This document shows, piece after piece, positions 1 to 9,267 of a stretch of DNA of 64,000 nt. The stretch is from Rhizobium redzepovicii. Lineage in GTDB: Bacteria; Pseudomonadota; Alphaproteobacteria; Rhizobiales; Rhizobiaceae. The notes under the pieces were generated by a model that saw nothing but the letters and a program-made list of their open reading frames with translations, ran no database searches and was not told the DNA's origin. The DNA is taken from the NCBI RefSeq assembly GCF_019793435.1, contig NZ_JAILYH010000013.1:62001-126000 (forward strand). The letters run 5' to 3'. The translations under genes and the position numbers were made by a program. How positions within the stretch are numbered: position 1 is the first letter of the stretch; every line of letters begins with the position of its first letter.

Positions 1-1184
1 ATCTTGTCGTTCAGCGCGAATTCACCGACTTCCTTCGCCTTGTAGAAGACGGGATCGTGCAGCGTATGGGTGCGGACATTGCGCCAGAACCGGTCGAAAC
101 GGTATTTGTCGGCCGTTGAGCGTGCGCCCGTCAGCTCGAAGACGCGCGAGGTGATGTCGAGCGAAACATGAGTGGCGTGGACTTTGGCGGCATAGGCTTC
201 CGCCGCCGCTTCGCCACGCTCGCGCGCCGTCACATCGCGGCCGCGGGCAAGGCCCGCCTGCACGGCGGCTGCCGCACTGTCGGCAAGGGCCGCCGATGCC
301 TTCAGCGCGGCGGTGAATTCGCCGACGCGTTCGAGGATATAAGGATCATCCGCCGCCCGCTCGACACCCGAGGTGATCCATGGCCGGGTCGTGTTGCGGA
401 CGTAATCGACGGCCGCCTGCAGCGCGCCCTCCGCGGTGCCGAGATAGAAATTGACGAAGACCAGTTGGATGAACGGCGTATTGAAGGTCGACAGCACCGG
501 CGGCGCCACATCGGGTGCAGCCGGCGCGTCGACGAAATCCTCCTCGTAGACGGGAAAGTCGCGGAACTCGACGCTGCCGCTGTCCGACAGGCGCTGGCCA
601 ATATTGTCCCAGTCGTCGTTGGCGACGTAGCCTGGACGATTGGTCGGCACGGCGAAGCCGGCGATCTTGTCGTCGAGCGCCGCATTGGCATTGATGTAAT
701 CGGAAACCCGCGCCGCCGTGGAGAAGGACTTGCGCCCGTTCAGCACATAACCGTTGCCGCGCCTCGTCAGCACCAGCCCGGGATCGCGCGGGTTGACGGC
801 GGCACCCCAATAAAGGTTCTTCGCTACCGTCTCGCTGCCCAGCGCATGGGCGCGTGCCGGATCGAGCGCCCAGTAGATATACTGGCTGTTGACATAGTGG
901 TAGCCGAGCAACTGGCCGATCGAGCTTTCGCCGCGGGAGAGAATGCGCACCAGCTTCAGCCCGTCGACCCAATCAAGGCCGCCGCCGCCGATTTCGCGGG
1001 GGTGCAGCGCATTGAGCAGCCCGGCATTCTTCAATTTGACGATTTCGCCAAGCGGCGTGCGGCCTTCGCGGTCGAGGTCTGCGGCGCGCCGCGACAGGTC
1101 GGCAGAAATCTCCTCGGCACGGGCAAAGAGGTCTTCGCGCGTCGGGTTGCGGCTGGCCGCGAAGATGACATTGGATTGGCTCAT
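1..1184 (-). CDS. DszC/SfnB-like acyl-CoA dehydrogenase-fold flavin monooxygenase (3' end cut by window)
   Basis: The frame is open from an ATG at 1184 to the window edge (394 codons, stop not reached). The N-terminus reads MSQSNVIFAASRNPTRED, followed by the acyl-CoA dehydrogenase core including GLLNALHPREIGGGGLDW and, near the end, RFWRNVRTLHDPVFYKAKE, the C-terminal signature of the DszC/SfnB branch. Members of that branch use reduced flavin from a partner reductase to oxidise organosulfur or similar substrates, rather than acyl-CoA. By family length only about 15-20 residues are missing. It lies 80 bp downstream of a sugar-type binding-protein gene on the same strand, with a terminator-like hairpin between them. 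The exact substrate cannot be read from the sequence; an ordinary acyl-CoA dehydrogenase is the less likely alternative. Confidence 0.85.
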   Translation of the reverse strand, partial: MSQSNVIFAASRNPTREDLFARAEEISADLSRRAADLDREGRTPLGEIVKLKNAGLLNALHPREIGGGGLDWVDGLKLVRILSRGESSIGQLLGYHYVNSQYIYWALDPARAHALGSETVAKNLYWGAAVNPRDPGLVLTRRGNGYVLNGRKSFSTAARVSDYINANAALDDKIAGFAVPTNRPGYVANDDWDNIGQRLSDSGSVEFRDFPVYEEDFVDAPAAPDVAPPVLSTFNTPFIQLVFVNFYLGTAEGALQAAVDYVRNTTRPWITSGVERAADDPYILERVGEFTAALKASAALADSAAAAVQAGLARGRDVTARERGEAAAEAYAAKVHATHVSLDITSRVFELTGARSTADKYRFDRFWRNVRTHTLHDPVFYKAKEVGEFALNDK

Positions 1185-1214
1185 GGGCGGAACTCCAATT
1201 CTCCAAAAAGATGA

Positions 1215-1245
1215 TCCGGCGGAAGCCGCAGAGGCTTCCGCCGGA
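1215..1245 (-). terminator. Strong hairpin with T-run after the binding-protein gene
   Basis: Perfect 13-bp stem (1215-1227 with 1233-1245, arm TCCGGCGGAAGCC) with a 5-nt loop. On the minus strand it is followed by TCATCTTTTT. It lies after the stop of the binding-protein gene at 1265 and before the flavoenzyme start at 1184, so it can act as a partial terminator that keeps the binding protein more abundant than the downstream enzyme. Confidence 0.65.
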
Positions 1246-1264
1246 AGGATCGAAGTGCGTGGTC

Positions 1265-2311
1265 TCAGAACAGCTTGTCCGGGATCCAGCTGGCGGTCGC
1301 CGCATCGCTCGTGCTGAAGGCCGGGATCTTTTCGGCCAGTTCCTCGACCGTCTTGACGCCGGCTGCGCGCAGGCTTTCCTGCGTCAGAAGCGTCGGCTTC
1401 ACGGTGATTTGGTGAGGAACCGTCTGCCCGGCGATTTCGAGGGCGGCGGCGCGAATGGAGACGGCGCCGACGACGGCAGGATTGGTCGCGACGGTCGCAA
1501 CCCAAGGGCTGCCTTCCTCGGTGATTTCCTGGATATCGGCCGTCGAGACGTCGGCCGAATAGATCTTGAGCTTGTTTGCTATGCCGAGGTCGTTGGCGGC
1601 AAGCTTCACGCCGCGGGCGAATTCGTCATAGGGGGCAAAGACCACGGATATATCCGGATTGGCGGTGAGCGCGGCCTTCGCCTGGTCGGCGGTCGAGGTC
1701 GCGGTCGTGTCGCTGACATTGCCGAAGCGGGCCTTTTCGACCACGCCTGAATTGTCCGACTTGAACTTGTCCCAGACCTCGTTGCGGCGGTCGAGCGGCG
1801 CAAAGCCGGCGACATAGACATAACCGGCGTTGAAGCTGTTGCCGTTGTCCTTCACCACCTGCTCGAGTGCCAGCGAGGCAAGCTCGTGGTCGCTCTGCTC
1901 CACCTGCGGGATTTTGGGATTGTTGAGGTTGACGTCGAAGGCCACGACCTTGATGCCCTTGTCGAGCGCCTGCTGCACGACGTCGCCCAGCGATTCCGGC
2001 AGGCCGTGGTCGATGACGATGCCGGAGACGCCGAGATTGATCGCCTGGAGGATCTGTTCGCGCTGTTCTGCGGCATCCTGCCGTCCCGGGAAGATGCGCA
2101 GGTCGATATCCAGCGCCTTGGCCTGGGCTTCAGCGCCCGCCTGATAGGCCTGGAAGAAGTCGCCGGCCGAGATGTAGCTGATCAGCGCGACCTTGACGCC
2201 GCCCTTGTCGAAGGGGGCCGGGGCGCCGGACAGGCCGTCGGCCTTTGCGCCTTGAATGAAAATGAACGGAATGACGGCGGCAGACAGTGCGAGCCGTGCG
2301 AGGGATTTCAT
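1265..2311 (-). CDS. Sugar-type ABC transporter periplasmic binding protein (Peripla_BP_4/RbsB-like)
   Basis: 348 residues. Residues 1-24 form a Sec signal peptide ending AKA-DG. The mature part has the two-lobed type I periplasmic-binding fold: VKVALISYISAGDFF starts lobe 1, INLGVSGIVIDHG gives the LGVDGIIV-like strand, and KIYSADVSTADIQ lies in lobe 2. A good RBS (AGAAGG) precedes the ATG. It is divergent from the ATPase and permease at 2547-5089, which belong to the same CUT2-type family, so the three probably form one importer. The neighbouring flavin monooxygenases suggest a sulfur- or nitrogen-containing organic ligand rather than a simple sugar, but that is inference. Confidence 0.88.
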   Translation of the reverse strand: MKSLARLALSAAVIPFIFIQGAKADGLSGAPAPFDKGGVKVALISYISAGDFFQAYQAGAEAQAKALDIDLRIFPGRQDAAEQREQILQAINLGVSGIVIDHGLPESLGDVVQQALDKGIKVVAFDVNLNNPKIPQVEQSDHELASLALEQVVKDNGNSFNAGYVYVAGFAPLDRRNEVWDKFKSDNSGVVEKARFGNVSDTTATSTADQAKAALTANPDISVVFAPYDEFARGVKLAANDLGIANKLKIYSADVSTADIQEITEEGSPWVATVATNPAVVGAVSIRAAALEIAGQTVPHQITVKPTLLTQESLRAAGVKTVEELAEKIPAFSTSDAATASWIPDKLF

Positions 2312-2546
2312 CGTCGCGTTCCTTCTAGCAAATCGGAGGCGTCGTCTGACAGGTCTGGAAGCCCTCGCGACGTGTTGAATTATTAGATATAATCTCTATG
2401 TATTTAGTAGAGTAAATGATCCGATTTTACCGGCTGCGGGAGATTCTTTGTTCCCCGAGCGCCGCTCGCCGGGGAAAGCCGTGCCTGGAGTTCGACCGCC
2501 CGGACGGGGCACACTCCGGCTTCGAATGCAGTCCCGGACACTATCG
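2312..2546. promoter_or_regulatory. Divergent promoter region of the first ABC/flavoenzyme cluster
   Basis: This 235-bp divergent intergenic stretch has an AT-rich core at about 2378-2420. It contains AGATATAATCT (2385-2395), nearly palindromic, and ATTTA-N6-TAAAT (2402-2417). A close relative of the first motif (AGATATTATCT) occurs at 62610-62620 upstream of the FMN reductase gene. I could not assign clear -35/-10 boxes. In-frame TTG and ATG codons at 2448 and 2526 are alternative starts for the ATPase gene. Confidence 0.45.
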
Positions 2547-4031
2547 ATGCCGCTTCTTCACATTGAAAATATCACCCGCAGTTTCGGGTCGACGCGGGCG
2601 CTTGCCGGTGCCGATCTTTCGATAGAGCGCGGTGAGATCGTGGCGCTGATGGGTGCAAACGGTGCGGGCAAATCGACGCTGGTCAAGATTCTTTCCGGCG
2701 TGCTTCCGGCCGATAGCGGCGCGATCAATCTGGATGGTCGTCCGTTTGCGCCGCGCAGTCCGGCCGAAGCGGCAAAGGCCGGCGTCGTCACCGTGCATCA
2801 GTCGACGGATCTCGTCGGTGCCGCCGGCCTGACGGTTGCCGATGCCCTGCTGCTCAACCGGTTCGCCGATCGCAGCACGCCCTTCTTCGTCTCGCGTGTC
2901 GGCATCCGCCGTGCCGCGCAGTCCATGCTCGATGCCGCCGGCTTCAGTCTGCCGCTGGACCGTGATTTCGGTGAACTCACCAGCGCCGATCGGCAGCTGG
3001 TGGCGATCGCCCGGGCGCTTGCCAACCACGCCGATCTTCTCATTCTCGACGAGCCGACGGCATGCCTTTCCGGAGAGGAAAGCCGGCGCCTCTTCGATAT
3101 TCTGCTTAGGCTTCGCAAGCGCGGACTGGCGATCCTTTATATCTCGCATCGTACCGCCGATCTCGAAGCCATCGCCGACCGCGCGCTCGTCATGCGCGGC
3201 GGCCGCGTCGTCGGCACTTTCTCGCGGCCGATGGATTTTTCGAGCGCCATCGAGACGATGATCGGCCGCAGACTGGAGGCGGCTCGGCCGGATGCGCGGC
3301 CTGCGACCGGTCCGGCGATTTTCGAGATGCGCGATATTAGACTGCTCTCTGGGGCCACCTCCTTCAATCTGTCATTACATGAGGGTGAGGTGGTGGCGGT
3401 GACCGGTGTGCTCGGCGCCGGCAAGAGCCGGCTGCTCCAGGCGATCTTCGGCGTGACGGCGCTTGCCGGCGGCACAATGTTCCTCGATGGCCGGCCGTAC
3501 CGGCCGAAAGGCCCGGTTGATGCAATCGCGGCGGGTGTCGCCATGGCCGCCGAAGACCGTCATCGCTCCTCGCTGATGCCGCCGGCATGGCCGGGCCATT
3601 CGCTGTCGGCGACGATCAGCCTGCCGCACCTTGGCAAATGGTATCCGAGCGGCTTCCTTGTCGGCGGCCGTGAACGACGCGAGGCCGAACAGGCAATCGC
3701 GCGTCTCGGCATCAAGGCCGCGGGTCCGCTCGCCTCGGTCTGGTCGCTGTCCGGTGGCAACCAGCAGAAGGCGGTGATCGCTCGCTGGGAGGCCGAACCG
3801 AGCCGGCTTCTGTTGCTCGACGAACCCTTCCAGGGCGTCGATGTCGGTGCCCGTCACGACATCATCCGGGCAATCCGGGCCCGCACCGACCGGGCGACGC
3901 TGATTGCGACCTCCGACCCGGAGGAGGCCTATGAGGTGGCCGACCGCTTCCTCGTCATCGACCGCCACGTGTTGAGGCCCGCGGCAGACGGGGCCGCTCT
4001 TGCCTCTGCCATCCAGGGAATATCCGCATGA
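2547..4031 (+). CDS. Sugar-type ABC transporter ATP-binding protein, two ABC domains (RbsA/MglA-like)
   Basis: 494 residues from the ATG at 2547, chosen because the family consensus begins here (MPLLHIENITRSFG); ATG 2526 or TTG 2448 would add a tail. Two tandem ABC domains: the first has Walker A GANGAGKST (residues 36-44), a degenerate signature (LTSADRQ) and Walker B LLILDEPTA; the second has a modified Walker A (GVLGAGKSR), a canonical LSGGNQQK signature and LLLLDEPFQGVD. This asymmetric pairing is normal in CUT2 importers. Its stop overlaps the permease start by 4 bp. It energises uptake through the permease with the binding protein encoded at 1265-2311. Confidence 0.92.
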   Translation: MPLLHIENITRSFGSTRALAGADLSIERGEIVALMGANGAGKSTLVKILSGVLPADSGAINLDGRPFAPRSPAEAAKAGVVTVHQSTDLVGAAGLTVADALLLNRFADRSTPFFVSRVGIRRAAQSMLDAAGFSLPLDRDFGELTSADRQLVAIARALANHADLLILDEPTACLSGEESRRLFDILLRLRKRGLAILYISHRTADLEAIADRALVMRGGRVVGTFSRPMDFSSAIETMIGRRLEAARPDARPATGPAIFEMRDIRLLSGATSFNLSLHEGEVVAVTGVLGAGKSRLLQAIFGVTALAGGTMFLDGRPYRPKGPVDAIAAGVAMAAEDRHRSSLMPPAWPGHSLSATISLPHLGKWYPSGFLVGGRERREAEQAIARLGIKAAGPLASVWSLSGGNQQKAVIARWEAEPSRLLLLDEPFQGVDVGARHDIIRAIRARTDRATLIATSDPEEAYEVADRFLVIDRHVLRPAADGAALASAIQGISA

Positions 4032-5089
4032 CGACGATCGACGACGACACACTTCCACAGGCAAGCGTCCGGCCGAAGGCATCGCCGCAAGCCGATAACG
4101 GCCGTCTCGCCGCCCTCGGGGCGTTCCTGCGGGCGGGCGCGGTGTTCATCCTGCTGGCACTGCTCGTCGTCGGTTTCACCTTCGCCCAGCCCGCTTTCAT
4201 CAATATCGCCAATCTGATGAGCATCCTGCAGGCGGTTTCCGTCGTCGCCATTCTCGGCGCCGGCGTCACGGTCACGCTGGCCGTCGGCGGTTTCGACCTG
4301 TCGATCGGCGCGGTCGCCGCATCCAGCGTGATGGCGGCCAGCTATGCGATGATCGTCTGGGGCCTTGATGCCTATGCGACGGTGCCGCTGGTGCTCGCCT
4401 TTGGCGCTCTGGTCGGTCTCGTCAACGCCTTCCTCATCGTCCGCCTGAAGGTGCCGGATCTCTTGGCGACGCTGGCGATGATGTTTCTGCTTTCCGGCCT
4501 GCAGTTGATCCCGACCGCCGGCCGGTCGATTTCGGCCGGCCTCACTCTACCCGACGGGTCGAAGGCGACCGGCGCCTACGATCCGGCCTTCCTGCTGATC
4601 GGCCGCTACAGCATCCTCGGCACCCTGCCCGTTTCCGTGGTGCTGATGGCGGTGGTCGCCATCGCACTCTTCATCCTCACCGAACGCACCCGCATCGGTC
4701 GGCTGTTGTTTGCGACCGGCGGCAACGAGGTCGCGACCCGGCTTGCCGGCGCTTCGACGGTGCGGCTGAAGACGCTCGCCTATGTCCTATCGGGCACGCT
4801 GGCATCGCTCGGCGGCATCGTGATCGCCGCCCGCGTCGGGCGCGGCGACATTTCCTCCGGCGGTTCGCTGCTGATGGATTCTGTTGCTGCCGCGTTGATC
4901 GGTTTCGCGGTCTTCAATCTCAGGCGTCCCAACGTGCTCGGCACCATTGCCGGCGCCGTCTTCGTCGGCGTCCTGCTGAACGGCCTCACCATGCTGAACG
5001 CTCCCTACTACACCCAGGATTTCGTCAAGGGCGCCGTGCTCGTCGGCGCACTCGCCCTCACCTATGGCCTCGGCCGCAGCAATCCCTAA
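4028..5089 (+). CDS. Sugar-type ABC transporter permease (RbsC/BPD_transp_2)
   Basis: 353 residues, strongly hydrophobic after an N-terminal cytoplasmic tail of about 30 residues, with 8-10 predicted membrane segments. GGFDLSIGAVAASSVMAAS and the later EVATRLAGASTVRLKTLAYVLSG region match the RbsC/AraH permease family, the latter being the segment that contacts the ATPase. The start codon overlaps the ATPase stop (ATGA), indicating translational coupling. It precedes an LLM monooxygenase gene by 17 bp in the same operon. Confidence 0.92.
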   Translation: MTTIDDDTLPQASVRPKASPQADNGRLAALGAFLRAGAVFILLALLVVGFTFAQPAFINIANLMSILQAVSVVAILGAGVTVTLAVGGFDLSIGAVAASSVMAASYAMIVWGLDAYATVPLVLAFGALVGLVNAFLIVRLKVPDLLATLAMMFLLSGLQLIPTAGRSISAGLTLPDGSKATGAYDPAFLLIGRYSILGTLPVSVVLMAVVAIALFILTERTRIGRLLFATGGNEVATRLAGASTVRLKTLAYVLSGTLASLGGIVIAARVGRGDISSGGSLLMDSVAAALIGFAVFNLRRPNVLGTIAGAVFVGVLLNGLTMLNAPYYTQDFVKGAVLVGALALTYGLGRSNP

Positions 5090-5106
5090 TTCCAAGGAAG
5101 AAAGAC

Positions 5107-6504
5107 ATGACCCGCGAAATCAGGCTGAACGCCTTCGATATGAATTGCGTCGGACACCAGTCGCCGGGGCTCTGGCGCCATCCGCGTGACAAGTCCTGGA
5201 CCTACAAGGATCTCGACTATTGGGTGCATCTGGCAAAGACGCTGGAGCGCGGCAAGTTCGATGGACTGTTTATCGCCGACGTGCTCGGCGTCTACGATGT
5301 GCTGAACGGCAATGTCGACGCCGCACTTCGCCATTCGGCGCAGGTGCCGGTCAATGATCCGCTGCAGCTGATCCCCACCATGGCCTACGAGACCGAGCAC
5401 CTCGGCTTCGGCCTGACGGCGTCGCTCTCCTTCGAGTACCCCTACACCTTCGCCCGCCGCATATCGACGCTCGACCATCTAACGAAAGGGCGTGTCGGCT
5501 GGAATATCGTCACCTCCTACCTCAACAGCGGGGCGCTCAATATCGGCCAGCCGGCGCAGACGAAGCATGATGACCGCTACGATCTTGCCGAGGAATATCT
5601 CGAGGTCTGCTACAAGCTCTGGGAGGGAAGCTGGGAGGACGGCGCCGTCGTCCGCGACCGGGAAAGCGGTATCTTCACCCATCCTGACAAGGTCCACCCG
5701 ATCCGCCATTCCGGCAAGCATTTCAACGTGCCCGGCATTCACTTGAGCGAACCCTCGCCGCAGCGTACGCCAGTGCTCTACCAGGCCGGCGCCTCCAGCC
5801 GCGGCAAGGATTTCGCCGGCGCCCATGCCGAGTGCATCTTCGTCGCATCCCCGTCGAAGCCTGTGCTGAAGCGTTACGTCGCCAATGTCCGCGAGGCGGC
5901 CGAACGCGTCGGCCGCAACCCGCGCGAAATCCTTGCCTTCAACCTGCAGACCGTCATCCTCGGCGAAACGGATGCGGAGGCACAGCGGAAGTTTAATGAA
6001 TACCGCAAATACGCCTCCTTCGAGGGTGCGCTGACGCTGATCTCCGGCTGGACCGGCATCGATTTCGGCCAGTTCGGGCCGGACGAGGTGCTGCGGCACC
6101 GCCATACCAATGCGGTGCAATCGGCCGTCGAAACCTTCACCACCATCGATCCCACCAAGGAATGGACGGTGCGCGAAATGGCCGACTGGGTCGGCATCGG
6201 CGGTTTCGGCCCGGTTTTCGTCGGCTCGCCGCAGACGGTCGCCGATCTGATGCAGGAATGGATCGAAGACACCGATGTCGACGGCTTCAATCTTGCCTAT
6301 GCTGTGACGCCCGAAAGTTTCGAGGACGCGGTCGATCTGCTGGTACCGGAACTGCAAAAGCGCGGTGTCTACAAGACCGAATACGCCAAAGGAACGCTGC
6401 GCGAAAAGCTCGGGGGAGCAGGGCCGCGGCTCGTCGCGCCACATCCCGGCGCCGCATATCGCAATCTCTTCGACGCGCCCGCACGTGTCGCCGCCAACGG
6501 CTGA
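5107..6504 (+). CDS. LLM-class FMN-dependent monooxygenase (NtaA/SnaA/DszA family)
   Basis: 465 residues, full length for the nitrilotriacetate monooxygenase component A group of bacterial luciferase-like enzymes. Diagnostic stretches are LNAFDMNCVGHQSPGLW, FDGLFIADVLGVYDV, RRISTLDHLTKGRVGWNIVTS and LYQAGASSRGKDFAG. Enzymes of this group use FMNH2 from a separate reductase to cleave C-N or C-S bonds in small organics. RBS AAGGAAGAAAG precedes the ATG. A clear paralogue is at 57755-59113. Location behind an importer implies that the imported compound is its substrate; which compound is not known. Confidence 0.92.
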   Translation: MTREIRLNAFDMNCVGHQSPGLWRHPRDKSWTYKDLDYWVHLAKTLERGKFDGLFIADVLGVYDVLNGNVDAALRHSAQVPVNDPLQLIPTMAYETEHLGFGLTASLSFEYPYTFARRISTLDHLTKGRVGWNIVTSYLNSGALNIGQPAQTKHDDRYDLAEEYLEVCYKLWEGSWEDGAVVRDRESGIFTHPDKVHPIRHSGKHFNVPGIHLSEPSPQRTPVLYQAGASSRGKDFAGAHAECIFVASPSKPVLKRYVANVREAAERVGRNPREILAFNLQTVILGETDAEAQRKFNEYRKYASFEGALTLISGWTGIDFGQFGPDEVLRHRHTNAVQSAVETFTTIDPTKEWTVREMADWVGIGGFGPVFVGSPQTVADLMQEWIEDTDVDGFNLAYAVTPESFEDAVDLLVPELQKRGVYKTEYAKGTLREKLGGAGPRLVAPHPGAAYRNLFDAPARVAANG

Positions 6505-6626
6505 GCGAATAATGGCTGGGTGACAAAAAATATCTCGCCCAGTCCGACTATTCGAATCTAACCTCTATGACAATTTGCATTTCGCCCTGAATATGGGCAC
6601 TCGAATTTCACCGATCAGGAGAGGTC

Positions 6627-8237
6627 ATGACCGTACCATCTATCTCGCGGCGCACGCTGATGAAGGGCACCGCCCTGCTCCTTGCCTCGACGGCGCTCGC
6701 CCGGCAGGCGCTCGCGCAGACCGCGCCCGCCGGCGGCCGGCTGATCGTTGCAGCCGATTCCGAGCCGAAGAACCTCAATCCCGCCATCGTCGCCTCGAAC
6801 GGCGTCTTCTTCGTCGCCAGCAAAGTGATCGAGCCGCTCGCCGAAGCGTCGTTCGACGGCAAGGATGGGCTTTCGCCGCGTCTCGCCACCTCCTGGGAAG
6901 GCTCGGCCGATGGCCTCTCCGTCACCTTCAAGCTCCGCGACGGCGTCACCTGGCATGATGGCAAGCCGTTTACCTCGGTCGATGTCGCCTTCTCGGCGCT
7001 CAACGTCTGGAAGCCGCTGCAGAATCTCGGCCGCCTGGTCTTCGCCAATCTTCAAGCCGTCGATACACCTGACGATTACACCGCCATCTTCCGCTTCTCC
7101 AAGCCGACGCCGTTCCAGCTGATCCGTAACGCGCTGCCTGTTGTCACCAGCGTCGTCGCCAAGCACATTTTCGACGGCACCGACATCGCGACCAACCCTG
7201 CCAATAACACGCTGATCGGCACCGGGCCGTTCAAGTTCGCCGAACACAAGCCCGGCGAATATTACCGGCTGACGCGCAACGAGAATTACTGGGACAAGGA
7301 GCAGCCGAAACTCGACGAGATCATCTTCCGCGTGCTGCCCGATCGCGAAGCGGCGGGTGCAGCGCTCGAAGCAGACGAAATCCAGCTTGCCGCCTTCTCG
7401 GCGGTGCCGCTCGCCGATCTCGACCGCATCTCGAAGGTCGCCGGGATCAAGGTGGTTTCGAAGGGCTACGAGGCATTGACCTACCAGCTCGTCGTCGAGA
7501 TCAATCACCGCCGCAAGGAGCTCTCCGACCTCAGGGTCCGTCAGGCAATCGCCCAGGCGATCGACAAGAAATTCGTGGTCGACACGATCTTCCTCGGTTA
7601 CGCCGCAGCCTCGACCGGCCCGGTGCCGAAGAATGCGCCGGAGTTCTATACACCCGATGTCGCGACCTATGCGTTCGACCCTGCTGCCGCCAACGAAATC
7701 CTCGACAAGGCGGGTTACAGCCAAGGGCCTGACGGCAACCGCTTTTCGCTGAAGCTTCGCCCCGCGCCCTATTTCAACGAGACCCGGCAGTTCGGCGATT
7801 ACCTTCGCCAGGCGCTCGCCGTGATCGGCATCAATGCGGAGATCGTCAATGCCGATGCGGCCGCGCACCAGAAGGCTGTTTATACCGACCACGACTTCGA
7901 CCTTGCCGTCGGTCCGCCGGTCTTCCGCGGTGATCCGGCGATCTCCACCACCATTCTCGTCCAGTCCGGGACGCCAGCCGGCGTGCCCTTCTCCAATCAG
8001 GGCGGCTACGTCAATCCGGAGCTCGACAAGATCATCAAGCAGGCCTCGGAGACTGTCGACACGGCGGCGCGCACCGATCTGTACCGCAAGTTCCAGCAGC
8101 TCGTCGTCGCCGATCTGCCGCTGATCAACGTCGCGGAATGGGGTTTCATCACCGTCGCACGCGACAGCGTGCTCAACGTCGCGGATAACCCGCGTTGGGC
8201 TGTCTCGAACTGGGGCGATACGGCGCTGCAATCGTGA
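6627..8237 (+). CDS. Peptide/nickel-type ABC transporter binding protein (SBP family 5) with Tat signal
   Basis: 536 residues with a twin-arginine leader (SRRTLMKG) and cleavage after ALAQT around residue 31. The family 5 fold is evident: SEPKNLNPAIV, SPRLATSWEGSADGLSVTFKLRDGVTWHDGKPF, NTLIGTGPFKFAEHKPGEYYRLTRNENYW and DLRVRQAIAQAIDKK. RBS AGGAGAGG is 3 bp before the ATG, so translation should be efficient. It heads a tight operon with two permeases, two ATPases and an aminotransferase. The 122-bp upstream gap has an AT-rich patch (6530-6575) and may carry the promoter. The ligand cannot be predicted; family members bind peptides, opines, glycosides or metals. Confidence 0.92.
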   Translation: MTVPSISRRTLMKGTALLLASTALARQALAQTAPAGGRLIVAADSEPKNLNPAIVASNGVFFVASKVIEPLAEASFDGKDGLSPRLATSWEGSADGLSVTFKLRDGVTWHDGKPFTSVDVAFSALNVWKPLQNLGRLVFANLQAVDTPDDYTAIFRFSKPTPFQLIRNALPVVTSVVAKHIFDGTDIATNPANNTLIGTGPFKFAEHKPGEYYRLTRNENYWDKEQPKLDEIIFRVLPDREAAGAALEADEIQLAAFSAVPLADLDRISKVAGIKVVSKGYEALTYQLVVEINHRRKELSDLRVRQAIAQAIDKKFVVDTIFLGYAAASTGPVPKNAPEFYTPDVATYAFDPAAANEILDKAGYSQGPDGNRFSLKLRPAPYFNETRQFGDYLRQALAVIGINAEIVNADAAAHQKAVYTDHDFDLAVGPPVFRGDPAISTTILVQSGTPAGVPFSNQGGYVNPELDKIIKQASETVDTAARTDLYRKFQQLVVADLPLINVAEWGFITVARDSVLNVADNPRWAVSNWGDTALQS

Positions 8238-8277
8238 TAGGATCGGCGGCAATTCTCTTCCAGAGGCCCTGTCCGGC

Positions 8278-9267
8278 GTGAGACGTGCAATCATCCTCCT
8301 GAGGCGCAGGGCGATCAGCAGCATTCCTGTGCTGCTGATCGTGGTGATCTTCACCTTTTTCCTGCTTGAATCCGCCTCGGGCGATGCCGTCGACGCCTAT
8401 CTTGGCTCGATCGGCGGCGGCGATGCCGCACTTAGGCAGTCGCTGCGCGAGAGCTACGGCCTCGACCAATCGATGTTCGCGCGCCTCTGGCTCTATCTTT
8501 CCTCGCTCGCACGCTTCGATCTCGGCTGGTCGGTCGCCTTCGGCCGGCCGGTCGGTGCGCTCATTGCCGAACGCCTGCCCAATACGCTGCTGCTGATGGG
8601 CAGCGCGACGGCGCTATCCTTCGGCCTCGGCTCAGCGCTCGGCATCCTTGCCGGAGCGCGGCCGGGCGGTCTGCGTGAGCGGCTGCTGTCGATCGGCTCA
8701 TTGATCGTCTATGCCATTCCGAGCTTCTGGCTCGGCCTGGTGCTGAGCATCGCCTTTTCGGTGAAGCTGCGCTGGTTTCCGATCGCCGGCGTCGAGACGA
8801 TCGCTTCCGGCAAGACGGGTTTTTCGCGCGCGCTCGATATCGCCGATCATCTGGTTCTGCCGGTCGGCGCGCTCGCCCTGATCTATCTCGCCTTGTTCCT
8901 GCGGGTGATGCGCAGCGGCATGGCCGAGGCCTGGAAGCTTGAATTCGTGCTCTTCGCCCGGGCCAAGGGTCTGTCGCGCAGCCGGATCGTGCTGCGCCAT
9001 GTCGCGCGCAACGCGCTGCTGCCGCTCGTCACCATGCTCGGGCTGCAATCGGCGGCCATGCTCGGCGGCAGCGTGGTGATCGAGAGCATCTTTGCGATCC
9101 CGGGATTCGGGCGGCTGGCGCAGGAGGCGGTCAACGGCCGCGACGCGCCGTTGTTGATGGGCATCATCGTCACCAGCGCCGTCTTGGTCATCTCGGTCAA
9201 TTTCCTCGTCGATCTCGTCTATGCCGCACTCGACCCGCGCATCGGCGCATCGGAGGGCGGCGCATGA
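8278..9267 (+). CDS. ABC transporter permease (DppB/OppB-like)
   Basis: 329 residues starting at GTG 8278. Six membrane segments of the DppB type: a first segment at about 13-33 (ISSIPVLLIVVIFTFFLLES), then the cytosolic EAA loop EFVLFARAKGLSRSRIVLRHVARNA. The middle contains the family-typical loop LDQSMFARLWLYLSSLARFDLGWS. It overlaps the next permease by 4 bp. It forms the heterodimeric channel with the product of 9264-10097. Confidence 0.92.
   Translation: MRRAIILLRRRAISSIPVLLIVVIFTFFLLESASGDAVDAYLGSIGGGDAALRQSLRESYGLDQSMFARLWLYLSSLARFDLGWSVAFGRPVGALIAERLPNTLLLMGSATALSFGLGSALGILAGARPGGLRERLLSIGSLIVYAIPSFWLGLVLSIAFSVKLRWFPIAGVETIASGKTGFSRALDIADHLVLPVGALALIYLALFLRVMRSGMAEAWKLEFVLFARAKGLSRSRIVLRHVARNALLPLVTMLGLQSAAMLGGSVVIESIFAIPGFGRLAQEAVNGRDAPLLMGIIVTSAVLVISVNFLVDLVYAALDPRIGASEGGA

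Noticed and set aside
168-1214. 348-codon plus-strand frame opposite the DszC-like gene
   Set aside because: The minus-strand frame is open through the window edge and gives a recognisable flavoenzyme.
6615-8354. 579-codon open frame on the minus strand opposite the family 5 binding protein
   Set aside because: Antisense shadow of a GC-rich gene: low-complexity, Asp/Arg/Gly-rich translation without a domain, and the plus-strand gene has a signal peptide and clear family motifs.
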